Source of the DNA: an uncultured Clostridia bacterium
GTDB lineage: Bacteria; Bacillota; Clostridia; Oscillospirales; Acutalibacteraceae
NCBI GenBank assembly: GCA_945788455.1
Contig: CALZMC010000047.1
Coordinates: 1-5,914, forward strand
Length of the DNA: 5,914 nucleotides
Direction: 5' to 3'
Shown: one piece after another, positions 1-5,914 of the stretch
Position numbering within the stretch: the stretch's first letter is position 1
Layout: each line of letters starts with the position of its first letter
Translations under genes and position numbers: made by a program
Notes under the pieces: generated by a model
Database searches by the model: none
The model's input: the letters and a program-made list of their open reading frames with translations, nothing else
Told to the model about the DNA's origin: nothing

Positions 1-495
1 CCGTCAATCGTTTATGGCTTGTATGGATTTTTGGCCTTTGTTATCTCAAAAGAATGGGGATATTCGCTAAAGGCGGGTGTAATTACACTGGCAATAATGG
101 TGTTACCGCTAATAATCCGAACAACTGAGGAAGCACTGCTATCGGTACCCGATACATATCGTGAGGGTTCGTTTGGTCTTGGAGCAGGAAAGCTTAGAAC
201 TATATTTGTAATCGTTTTGCCCAGTGCTATGCCGGGCATACTTTCGGGAATTATTCTTGCAATAGGGCGAATTGTCGGCGAAACTGCTGCTTTGGTTTAT
301 ACTGCAGGAACTGTACCTGACGCAGCCGAAAGCCTCTCATCATCAACAAGAACATTGTCGGTTCATTTGTATTGCCTTTTAAATGAGGGATTATATACTA
401 ACGAGGCTTATGCTACCGCTGTTGTTCTGCTTATAGTAGTATTGATTATAAATGCACTTTCCGGCTTTATTGCAAAGAGGTTGAAAAATGAGTAA
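1..495 (+). CDS. pstA: Phosphate ABC transporter permease PstA (3' part, 5' end outside window)
   Basis: The reading frame is open from base 1 (first residues [10 protein letters not shown]) to a TAA at 493-495, giving 164 residues, roughly the C-terminal half of a PstA of usual length (about 280-300). The protein is one of the two membrane subunits of the PstSCAB high-affinity phosphate importer and works as a heterodimer with PstC. Visible features are the PstA-typical start of this half (PSIVYG), a membrane segment around residues 25-40, the EAA-type loop that docks on the ATPase at about 54-80 ([10 protein letters not shown]...LPSAMPGI), the family signature R90-x2-GET (93-95) and a final membrane helix at about 138-157 with a short basic tail. 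There is a TTG at 19 but homology continues upstream of it, so it is not the start. The 3' end overlaps pstB by 8 bases, indicating translational coupling. pstS and pstC are inferred to lie upstream. Assignment to PstA rather than PstC rests on the C-terminal position next to pstB and the GET motif. Confidence 0.95.
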   Translation, partial: PSIVYGLYGFLAFVISKEWGYSLKAGVITLAIMVLPLIIRTTEEALLSVPDTYREGSFGLGAGKLRTIFVIVLPSAMPGILSGIILAIGRIVGETAALVYTAGTVPDAAESLSSSTRTLSVHLYCLLNEGLYTNEAYATAVVLLIVVLIINALSGFIAKRLKNE

Positions 496-1234
496 AATTC
501 AAATAAAAAATTTAGAGCTGTATTATGATGATTTTAAAGCGATAAAGGGCATCAATCTTGATATTGAGGAAAATGAAATAACAGCCTTTATCGGACCCAG
601 CGGATGTGGTAAATCGACCGTTATAAAAACGCTTAATCGTATGAATGATTTGATTGACGGATGCAAAATAAGCGGCGAAATATTATTGGACGGTCAGAGC
701 ATTAACAACATTGATGTCAATGATTTAAGAAAACGAGTTGGTATGGTCTTCCAAAAGCCAAATCCTTTTCCTATGAGCATATATGATAATATCGCTTACG
801 GACCGAGGACTCACGGAATTCATAACAAGAGAGAGCTTGACAAAATTGTTGAGGACAGCTTAAAAAAAGCATTTCTTTGGGACGAGGTGTCGGATAAGCT
901 GAAGAAAAGCGCTTTAGCGCTATCGGGTGGACAACAGCAAAGACTGTGTATTGCGAGAGCCTTAGCAGTAAATCCAGATATTTTGTTAATGGATGAGCCT
1001 ACTTCAGCATTAGATCCCATATCTACAAAGAGGATTGAGGATTTAATTCTTGAGCTAAAAAAGAATTATACGATTGTAATTGTCACTCACTCAATGAGCC
1101 AAGCAAAAAGAATTTCAGATAAAACAGCTTTCTTCCTTCTCGGAGAGATTATTGAGTATGACACGACAGAAAAAATGTTTACCTCTCCGGCACATCAAAG
1201 AACATACGAATACATCAACGGACAATTCGGCTAA
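488..1234 (+). CDS. pstB: Phosphate ABC transporter ATP-binding protein PstB
   Basis: This is the cytoplasmic ATPase that powers PstCA-mediated phosphate import. All nucleotide-binding elements are intact in 248 residues, the normal PstB length: probable A-loop Tyr13, Walker [10 protein letters not shown] (36-44), Q-loop Gln89 within [18 protein letters not shown] signature LSGGQQQR (145-152), Walker B ILLMDEP (165-171, Asp169 and catalytic Glu170), D-loop SALD (173-176) and switch His201 in VTHSM. The [11 protein letters not shown] stretch, the [11 protein letters not shown] segment and the ending YINGQFG are PstB-specific and separate it from other ABC ATPases. The ATG at 488 is preceded by AGAGG (476-480) at 7-base spacing and overlaps the pstA stop by 8 bases. 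The stop codon lies inside the 5' arm of a downstream hairpin. No degeneration is seen. Confidence 0.98.
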   Translation: MSKIQIKNLELYYDDFKAIKGINLDIEENEITAFIGPSGCGKSTVIKTLNRMNDLIDGCKISGEILLDGQSINNIDVNDLRKRVGMVFQKPNPFPMSIYDNIAYGPRTHGIHNKRELDKIVEDSLKKAFLWDEVSDKLKKSALALSGGQQQRLCIARALAVNPDILLMDEPTSALDPISTKRIEDLILELKKNYTIVIVTHSMSQAKRISDKTAFFLLGEIIEYDTTEKMFTSPAHQRTYEYINGQFG

Positions 1235-1276
1235 GCAAGCGAGACAAATCAGAACAAGCCTAAAACAGCTTGCTTA
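1232..1276 (+). other. Inverted repeat after pstB (possible attenuator or mRNA 3'-stabilising hairpin)
   Basis: TAAGCAAGC (1232-1240, including the pstB stop codon) is perfectly complementary to GCTTGCTTA (1268-1276), a 9-bp stem with a 27-base loop. Inside the loop CAAGC (1255-1259) can instead pair with GCTTG (1268-1272) to make a 5-bp stem with an 8-base loop, so two 5' arms compete for one 3' arm. No T-run follows (the next bases are ACTTAACATG), so it does not qualify as a standard intrinsic terminator. By inference it could cause partial termination, mark an mRNA processing site between the pst genes and the downstream genes, or be meaningless. Confidence 0.4.
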
Positions 1277-1278
1277 AC

Positions 1279-1306
1279 TTAACATGAATTTAACATAAAA
1301 TTAATA
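1279..1306 (+). promoter_or_regulatory. Pho box: three 11-bp-phased repeats, predicted PhoB/PhoP binding site
   Basis: TTAACA occurs at 1279-1284 and 1290-1295, and TTAATA at 1301-1306. The three hexamers are separated by exactly 5 bases each, so they share an 11-bp period and lie on one face of the helix. The Bacillus PhoP consensus is TT(A/T)ACA-type hexamers with about 5-bp spacing, and E. coli PhoB also binds 11-bp direct repeats, so this is what a Pho-regulon operator should look like. A PhoB-family regulator is encoded 1.8 kb downstream in the same cluster. The position, directly ahead of a weak -10 region and the Na+/phosphate cotransporter, fits activation with the last repeat replacing a -35 element. 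The regulatory role is inferred from motif and context. Confidence 0.82.
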
Positions 1307-1323
1307 TTTACTGAATGAAACGG

Positions 1324-1334
1324 CATTATATTAT
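1324..1334 (+). promoter_or_regulatory. Probable -10 region of the Pho-box-controlled promoter
   Basis: CATTATATTAT contains several overlapping -10-like hexamers (CATTAT at 1324, TATATT at 1327, TATTAT at 1329), 17-22 bases after the last Pho-box hexamer. No TTGACA-like -35 is present, as expected for an activator-dependent promoter. Whichever hexamer is used, transcription would begin at about 1336-1341, giving a very short leader that places the 5' end at or close to the ribosome binding site GAGGTGA (1339-1345). The exact hexamer cannot be chosen by eye. Confidence 0.45.
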
Positions 1335-1349
1335 CGTAGAGGTGATATA

Positions 1350-3098
1350 ATGTCTGTTTTTAATGTTCTGTCACTTGTCGGTGGACTTGCTCTTTTCCTT
1401 TTTGGAATGAATTATATGGGCTCTTCACTCGAAAAGCTTGGTGGCGGTAAATTTGAATCTATTCTTGAAAAAATGACGAACAACAGAATTAAGGGCGTTT
1501 TGCTCGGTGCAGGCATTACTGCGATAATTCAGTCGTCATCAGCTGTAACCGTTATGGCAGTTGGCTTTGTTAATTCGTCAATTATGAGCCTTAATCAGGT
1601 TATCGGCATAATAATGGGTGCAAATATCGGCACAACAATTACAGGTTGGATTTTGTCGCTGACTAATATTGAAAGCACTAATTTATTCATAAGTTTGCTA
1701 AAACCGTCTTCGTTTACTCCTGTGCTTGCACTAATCGGTATTATTATGTATATGGCAGGCAAGAAGGAAAAGAAAAAGGATATCGGCTCAATTCTTTTAG
1801 GCTTTTCAATATTGATGTTCGGTATGGAGACCATGAGTGGAGCTGTTGAACCGCTAAAAGACGTTCCTCAGTTTACAAGCATACTGACAATGTTTTCAAA
1901 TCCGATTTTAGGTGTCCTTGCAGGTGCTGTATTAACTGCTGTAATTCAGTCATCATCTGCATCAGTCGGTATTCTACAAGCACTTGCCGTTACAGGCTCA
2001 ATTAATATTGCGTCTGCTTTTCCGATAATTCTCGGTCAAAATATCGGTACTTGCGTTACTGCAATTTTATCCTCTGTCGGCACAAATAAAAACGCAAAGC
2101 GTACTGCTGTTGTTCATTTAGCTTTTAATATAATCGGAGTTTTGCTTGCTATGACATTGTTTTATGGTGCAGATGCAATTTTTGGACTTCCGTTTATTGA
2201 AAATTCGGTAAATGCAACAACTATCGCTATAATTCACACAGTATTTAATATATTCTCAACAGTAGTTTTGTTCCCGTTTGGAAAGCAACTCGAAAGGCTT
2301 GCTCACTTGGTTGTTAGAGATAATAATGAGGATGAGTCGAATGCTCTTATTGATGAGCGCTTCCTTATGACACCTTCTTACGCAATAGATAAGGTAAAGG
2401 AGCAGGTTGACTCAATGGGTGGACTTGCGAGAGAAAATATTTATTTATGCCTTGACTTGATAAAAAAATACTCTCATAATAATGATGATACAATCAGCAA
2501 GAACGAAAAAACTCTTGACAATCTTGAGGACGAGCTTGAAACATATCTTGTAAAAATCAGCTCTATGAATTTGAGTATTGAAGACTCAATAAAGCTCTCA
2601 AAGCTAAGCCACTCAATCAGTAATTTTGAGCGTATCGGCGACTACGGTGTAAATATTCTAAAGATAAAAAGACGAATGCACCAAAACAATGTGCATTTTT
2701 CAACTGATGCAAATAAAGAGCTTGAGGTTATGAGTAGAGCAGTACGAGAAATTGTTGACAAGTCTATTGAGTCATTTGTGAATGATGATGTCGAGCTCGC
2801 AGCAGAAATTGAGCCTCTTGAGCAGGTTATTAATAATCTAAAGCAGGAGCTTCGCGCAAGACACTCAAAGAGATTGCAGGGCGATGAATGTACTATTGAA
2901 AACGGAATGCTTTTCTTCGATATTATTAATTCATTTGAAAGAATTGCAGACCATTGCTCAAATCTTGCTGTATGCATTATCGAGCTATCAAACAGAAGCT
3001 ATCAAACTCACACATACCTCAAGGGTGTAAAAAACCGAAACAACGAGGGCTTTATGGAAATGTTTGAGGCATATTTAAGAAAATATAAGATAGGATAG
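1350..3098 (+). CDS. Na+/phosphate cotransporter (NptA/YjbB family) with C-terminal PhoU-like domain
   Basis: The 582-residue protein has a hydrophobic N-terminal half (residues about 4-312, some eight or nine membrane or re-entrant segments) and a soluble helical C-terminal half. The membrane part holds the two inverted repeats that define the Na/Pi-cotransporter II family: GAGITAIIQSSSA (53-65) with GANIGTT (90-96), and GAVLTAVIQSSSA (192-204) with GQNIGTC (229-235); the paired QSSS motifs form the substrate and Na+ site in this family. Residues about 345-555 resemble PhoU, with the two metal-binding helix motifs FERIGDYGVN (426-435) and FERIADHCSN (529-538). Length and layout match bacterial YjbB-type transporters. 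The predicted role is Na+-driven phosphate transport across the cell membrane; direction (import or relief of excess) cannot be read from sequence. The ATG follows GAGGTGA (1339-1345). The gene lies behind a Pho box and 4 bases ahead of phoB, so it is probably co-transcribed with phoBR. It occupies the place where a separate phoU often sits. Confidence 0.93.
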   Translation: MSVFNVLSLVGGLALFLFGMNYMGSSLEKLGGGKFESILEKMTNNRIKGVLLGAGITAIIQSSSAVTVMAVGFVNSSIMSLNQVIGIIMGANIGTTITGWILSLTNIESTNLFISLLKPSSFTPVLALIGIIMYMAGKKEKKKDIGSILLGFSILMFGMETMSGAVEPLKDVPQFTSILTMFSNPILGVLAGAVLTAVIQSSSASVGILQALAVTGSINIASAFPIILGQNIGTCVTAILSSVGTNKNAKRTAVVHLAFNIIGVLLAMTLFYGADAIFGLPFIENSVNATTIAIIHTVFNIFSTVVLFPFGKQLERLAHLVVRDNNEDESNALIDERFLMTPSYAIDKVKEQVDSMGGLARENIYLCLDLIKKYSHNNDDTISKNEKTLDNLEDELETYLVKISSMNLSIEDSIKLSKLSHSISNFERIGDYGVNILKIKRRMHQNNVHFSTDANKELEVMSRAVREIVDKSIESFVNDDVELAAEIEPLEQVINNLKQELRARHSKRLQGDECTIENGMLFFDIINSFERIADHCSNLAVCIIELSNRSYQTHTYLKGVKNRNNEGFMEMFEAYLRKYKIG

Positions 3099-3102
3099 AG
3101 CT

Positions 3103-3777
3103 ATGAAAAATTTGATTTACATTGTCGAGGACGATTTTAGCATTAAGGAGCTTGAAAGCTATGCGCTTATCAACAGTGATTTTGATGTTGATGGCTTTGA
3201 CAGAGCAAAGGGACTGTTCTCTGCTTTAGAGAAAAAGATGCCGTCACTAATTATTCTTGACATAATGCTGCCTGATGAGGATGGACTTTCTGTCTTAAAA
3301 AAGCTAAAGGCAACCCCTCTATATAAGAATATTCCTGTAATTATGGTAACTGCAAAAACGAGTGAGATTGATGCAGTAAAAGGTCTTGATTTAGGAGCTG
3401 ATGATTATATTACAAAGCCGTTCGGCGTAATGGAGCTTGTCAGCAGAGTTAAGGCTGTTCTTCGCAGAACACAAAGGAGCATTGTTGATAATCTTGCATT
3501 TAAGAATATTATCATTGATGAGGCAAAGCATATTGTTTTTGTCGGCGATAATGAGATTGAGCTGACATATAAGGAATACGAAATTTTAAAACTATTAATA
3601 ATAAATAAGGGCATTGTTATGACACGTGACAGGCTAATGGAGACTATATGGGGCTATGATTTTGAGCAGGGTAACAGAACGGTTGATGTTCATATTCAGT
3701 CGCTTAGAAAAAAGCTTGGAGATGCCGGCGATTATATCAAAACAATTAGAAATGTAGGCTATAAAATAGGAGAGTAA
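3103..3777 (+). CDS. phoB: PhoB/PhoP-type response regulator (OmpR family)
   Basis: This is a two-component transcription factor of 224 residues, the standard length. The N-terminal receiver domain (about 3-120) has the acidic pocket Glu9-Asp10-Asp11, phospho-acceptor Asp53 in LDIMLPDEDG, switch Thr83 in MVTAK and conserved Lys105 in TKPF. The C-terminal winged-helix DNA-binding domain (about 128-223) has the OmpR-type recognition helix region RTVDVHIQSLRKKLG (192-206) and the final wing GYKI (219-222). The receiver and winged-helix sequence is closest in feel to PhoB/PhoP, and the setting between a phosphate transporter and a PhoR-like kinase supports phosphate control. The ATG at 3103 is 4 bases after the transporter stop, with AGGA (3092-3095) at 7-base spacing inside the end of the upstream gene, so translation is probably coupled. 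It likely binds the Pho box at 1279-1306. In Bacillus naming it would be phoP. Confidence 0.93.
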   Translation: MKNLIYIVEDDFSIKELESYALINSDFDVDGFDRAKGLFSALEKKMPSLIILDIMLPDEDGLSVLKKLKATPLYKNIPVIMVTAKTSEIDAVKGLDLGADDYITKPFGVMELVSRVKAVLRRTQRSIVDNLAFKNIIIDEAKHIVFVGDNEIELTYKEYEILKLLIINKGIVMTRDRLMETIWGYDFEQGNRTVDVHIQSLRKKLGDAGDYIKTIRNVGYKIGE

Positions 3778-3778
3778 A

Positions 3779-5098
3779 ATGATAAAAAAAACATTTGCAA
3801 AAATTGTATCTCTCGGCTTGGGTATTGTTATTGTAACAAGCCTTTTGACTGTTGCCGTATTTCATAGCTACTACGAAAAGCAGGCGCAAAGCTTTTTAAA
3901 ATCCACAGCGACTATTGTCTCATCTGAGATTAATTCAACTAACGATTATTCGTTTATAAACGAAAGCTATAATGATGACACAAGACTTACGGTAATTGAT
4001 GCGAGTGGTACTGTTCTTGCCGATAGTGCCGAAGATGCAGAAAAAATGGAAAGTCACGCCGACAGACCTGAATTTAAAGAGGCTCTTAATAACGGTCAGG
4101 GCTCTGTTATTCGTAAGTCAACAACGATTGACAAAAATACATATTATTACGCTATCAGGCTCGATAACGGAAATGTTCTTCGTGTCGCAGTGACAGGAAA
4201 CAGTATTTCTGTAGTTTTCTATGAGTCGCTGATTTATATCGCTATCGTTGCGTTTATCGTTATGCTTTTGTCGTTTGCCATCAGCTTTGCAGTAACAAAA
4301 AGCATTGTTAAGCCTATTACCGATATCGGAAACAATCTTGATAATATTGAGAAGCAGGAGACTTTTGTCGAGCTAAAACCGTTTGTTAATGCACTAAAGG
4401 AGCATAAGAAAAAACAAAATCTTCTTGATAAGCAGAAAAAGGAATTTACAGCAAATGTATCTCACGAGCTGAAAACTCCTTTGACCTCAATCGCAGGCTA
4501 TGCCGAGCTTATCGAAAACGGAATGGCTAAGCCCGAGGATGTAAAGCCATTTGCATCTACGATAAGAAAGCAGGCATTAAGACTTGTAACGCTAACCGAG
4601 GATATTATTCAGCTTTCACAGCTCGATGAAGCACAGCCTGAAACCATTTCCTTTGAGGAGGTAAATCTTGAGGAAATTGCAAAACGATGTGCTGAGTCAC
4701 TTGAAATGAATGCGAGAGCAAAAAATGTCAGTATTTGTATTGACACCGAGGAATGCTATGTTGAAGGTAATGCATCTCTTCTTGAGGAAATGGTATATAA
4801 CCTAATTGATAATGCAATTAGATATAATAAAGAAAACGGATATGTAAAGATTGTTGTAAAAAATCTTTACAGCACAAAAGCAATGCTGTCGGTTGAGGAT
4901 ACGGGTATCGGTATCCCCGATGAGTGCCAAGAAAGAATATTTGAAAGATTTTTCAGAGTTGATAAGTCACGCAGTAAGGAAACAGGTGGCACAGGTCTCG
5001 GCCTTGCGATAGTAAAGCATATCGCAGAGGTACATAACGCAACTGTCTCTGTCAGCAGTGAGGAGAATATCGGCACAACAATTCAGGTTGAATTTTAG
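3779..5098 (+). CDS. phoR: PhoR-type sensor histidine kinase
   Basis: This 439-residue membrane kinase is the partner of the response regulator that ends one base before its ATG; AGGAG (3768-3772) at 6-base spacing fixes the start. Layout: membrane helix 1 (about 8-29); extracytoplasmic PAS-like sensor (about 30-148) with the family pattern TVIDASGTVLADS (71-83) and HADRPEF (93-99); membrane helix 2 (about 150-173); a HAMP-like linker with Pro179; the dimerisation/phospho-acceptor helix with His229 in SHELKTPLTS; and an ATPase domain with N-box NLIDNAIRYN (341-350), G1 DTGIGIP (374-380), F-box RIFERFFR (386-393) and G2 GGTGLGLA (403-410). All catalytic motifs are intact. Only about 47 residues separate helix 2 from the phospho-acceptor domain, so the cytoplasmic PAS domain found in E. 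coli and Bacillus PhoR is absent. It is predicted to autophosphorylate at His229 and pass phosphate to Asp53 of the regulator under phosphate limitation; the signal is inferred from context. Confidence 0.93.
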   Translation: MIKKTFAKIVSLGLGIVIVTSLLTVAVFHSYYEKQAQSFLKSTATIVSSEINSTNDYSFINESYNDDTRLTVIDASGTVLADSAEDAEKMESHADRPEFKEALNNGQGSVIRKSTTIDKNTYYYAIRLDNGNVLRVAVTGNSISVVFYESLIYIAIVAFIVMLLSFAISFAVTKSIVKPITDIGNNLDNIEKQETFVELKPFVNALKEHKKKQNLLDKQKKEFTANVSHELKTPLTSIAGYAELIENGMAKPEDVKPFASTIRKQALRLVTLTEDIIQLSQLDEAQPETISFEEVNLEEIAKRCAESLEMNARAKNVSICIDTEECYVEGNASLLEEMVYNLIDNAIRYNKENGYVKIVVKNLYSTKAMLSVEDTGIGIPDECQERIFERFFRVDKSRSKETGGTGLGLAIVKHIAEVHNATVSVSSEENIGTTIQVEF

Positions 5099-5132
5099 GG
5101 CAACGGTTTAAATACCATTGCCCTTATTTATT
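5098..5132 (+). terminator. Rho-independent terminator of the cotransporter-phoB-phoR unit
   Basis: GGGCAACGGT (5098-5107) pairs with ACCATTGCCC (5114-5123) in a 10-bp stem with one C-A mismatch and a 6-base loop TTAAAT, followed by the T-rich tail TTATTTATT (5124-5132). The 5' arm starts at the last base of the phoR TAG stop, so there is no spacer. The stem is GC-rich at its base and the tail lies on the + side only, so it ends transcription from the left and separates the phosphate cluster from the next gene. Confidence 0.88.
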
Positions 5133-5182
5133 GTACAGATTTTATTAATAGTGTTGAATTATTAAAAATTTAAAAATGAACA

Positions 5183-5211
5183 TTGATATTTTTTTGTCAA
5201 AGTGCTATTAT
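5183..5211 (+). promoter_or_regulatory. Sigma-A-type extended -10 promoter for the fucO-like gene
   Basis: TTGATA (5183-5188) and TATTAT (5206-5211) each match the -35 and -10 consensus in 5 of 6 positions with an optimal 17-base spacer, and TG at 5203-5204 adds an extended -10 element. The region upstream (about 5141-5180) is almost pure A/T with A- and T-tracts, resembling an UP element. Predicted transcription start is around 5217-5219, giving a leader of about 37 bases. No Pho-box hexamer series is present, so this gene is not expected to belong to the Pho regulon. Confidence 0.75.
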
Positions 5212-5254
5212 ATATTCAGGGCGAATGCCTACATATTGTAAAGGAGTAAAAATT

Positions 5255-5914
5255 ATGGCAAACAGATTTGTACTAAACGAAACATCTTATCACGGAAAGG
5301 GAGCAATTCAGGAGATTGCAACAGAGGTCAACGGCAGAGGCTTTAAGAAGGCTTTTGTATGCTCTGACCCCGACCTAATTAAATTCGGCGTAACAAAGAA
5401 GGTTACAGACGTTCTTGATAACGCAAATATCGCATACGAGATATACAGCGAGATTAAGCCAAACCCAACAATCGAAAATGTTCAAACAGGTGTTGAGGCA
5501 TTTAAAAATAGCGGTGCTGATTGCATTATCGCTATCGGTGGCGGTTCTTCAATGGATACTGCAAAGGCTATCGGTATCATTATTAAGAATCCCGAATTCG
5601 CTGATGTAAAGTCGCTTGAGGGCGTTGCTCCGACAAAGAATAAGTGTGTTCCTATTATCGCTGTTCCTACAACAGCAGGTACTGCTGCCGAGGTTACTAT
5701 TAACTACGTTATCACAGATGTAGAGAATAACAGAAAAATGGTATGCGTTGATGTTCACGATATTCCTGTTGTTGCAGTTGTTGACCCCGATATGATGTCA
5801 TCAATGCCAAAGGGACTGACTGCTGCTACCGGTATGGATGCTCTTACTCATGCTATTGAGGGCTATATCACAGCAGGTGCTTGGGAGCTTTCGGATATGT
5901 TTCATATTAAGGCT
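5255..5914 (+). CDS. fucO: Lactaldehyde reductase / iron-dependent alcohol dehydrogenase FucO (3' end outside window)
   Basis: An uninterrupted frame of 220 codons runs from ATG 5255 to the window edge; E. coli FucO is about 382 residues, so roughly 160 are missing. The ATG follows AAGGAG (5241-5246) at 8-base spacing. The opening MANRFVLNET and the stretches NPEFADVKSLEG, TTAGTAAEVTINYVITD and ALTHAIEGYITAGAW are, from memory, very close to E. coli FucO, closer than to generic iron alcohol dehydrogenases. The nucleotide-binding loop is GGGSSMDTAKAIG (95-107); Asp38 matches the FucO residue that favours NAD over NADP; Asp195 and His199 are the first two of four Fe2+ ligands, the other two histidines lying beyond 5914. 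The enzyme is cytosolic and reduces L-lactaldehyde to 1,2-propanediol with NADH, disposing of reducing power during anaerobic fucose or rhamnose use; broader aldehyde reduction is possible. It has its own promoter and sits behind a terminator, so it is functionally separate from the phosphate genes. Confidence 0.92.
   Translation, partial: MANRFVLNETSYHGKGAIQEIATEVNGRGFKKAFVCSDPDLIKFGVTKKVTDVLDNANIAYEIYSEIKPNPTIENVQTGVEAFKNSGADCIIAIGGGSSMDTAKAIGIIIKNPEFADVKSLEGVAPTKNKCVPIIAVPTTAGTAAEVTINYVITDVENNRKMVCVDVHDIPVVAVVDPDMMSSMPKGLTAATGMDALTHAIEGYITAGAWELSDMFHIKA

Noticed and set aside
1..60. TTG at 19 as a start codon of a short protein
   Set aside because: The upstream residues PSIVYG belong to the conserved PstA sequence, so the gene is simply cut by the window edge.
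703..726. Further TTAACA hexamer inside pstB as a Pho box
   Set aside because: It is single, lies in coding sequence and has no partner at 11-bp spacing.
1232..1290. Intrinsic terminator after pstB
   Set aside because: The stem is present but the loop is long and no T-run follows, so it is reported only as a hairpin of unknown role.
3996..4193. Second-frame open stretch within the PhoR sensor region
   Set aside because: It lies wholly inside phoR, lacks a plausible ribosome binding site and resembles no family; treated as a chance open frame.
5194..5216. Alternative promoter TTGTCA (5194-5199) with TATATT (5211-5216)
   Set aside because: The spacer would be only 11 bases; TTGATA/TATTAT with 17 bases and an extended -10 is far better.
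5191..5216. Rex redox-repressor site near the fucO-like promoter, suggested by TTGTCAAA
   Set aside because: The second, inverted half (TTAACAA or TTCACAA) is missing.
5218..5231. Small GGC/GCC hairpin at the predicted fucO-like transcript start
   Set aside because: Only three pairs with a four-base loop; too weak to call a regulatory structure.
5549..5758. Minus-strand open stretch opposite the fucO-like gene
   Set aside because: It is antisense to a strongly conserved coding region, with low-complexity Cys/Ser/Asn composition typical of a shadow frame.

Overview
The window looks like part of a chromosome from a low-GC, Gram-positive anaerobe of the class Clostridia, possibly a gut Ruminococcaceae/Oscillospiraceae-type organism. 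The grounds are AT-rich intergenic DNA, AGGAG-type ribosome binding sites, tightly packed co-directional genes, the Firmicutes-style extracytoplasmic sensor of PhoR, and TTAACA-type Pho boxes. The genus cannot be fixed from the sequence alone.

Layout, all on the + strand. Positions 1-495 hold the 3' end of pstA and 488-1234 hold pstB; these are the permease and ATPase of the high-affinity phosphate ABC transporter, and pstS and pstC would be expected upstream, outside the window. A 115-base gap follows, with an imperfect hairpin and then three 11-bp-phased Pho-box repeats (1279-1306). Positions 1350-3098 encode a Na+/phosphate cotransporter fused to a C-terminal PhoU-like domain. It is followed after only 4 and 1 intergenic bases by a PhoB-type response regulator (3103-3777) and a PhoR-type histidine kinase (3779-5098). 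A Rho-independent terminator begins in the phoR stop codon. Positions 5133-5254 carry a clear sigma-A-type extended -10 promoter for an unrelated gene, a FucO-like lactaldehyde reductase (iron-dependent alcohol dehydrogenase) that runs off the window at 5914.

How the parts fit together: the cluster is a phosphate-starvation module. PhoR senses and phosphorylates PhoB; PhoB most likely binds the Pho boxes in front of the cotransporter, so the cotransporter and phoBR are probably autoregulated. Two phosphate importers with different energy sources (ATP and Na+) sit next to their regulator. There is no free-standing phoU gene between pstB and phoBR; the only PhoU-like sequence in the window is the C-terminal part of the cotransporter. 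PhoR also has no room for the cytoplasmic PAS domain through which PhoU acts on PhoR in E. coli. These two points, with the Pho boxes, are the most interesting aspects. Otherwise the genes belong to well-known families and I see no wholly new system, mobile element, RNA gene or CRISPR array.
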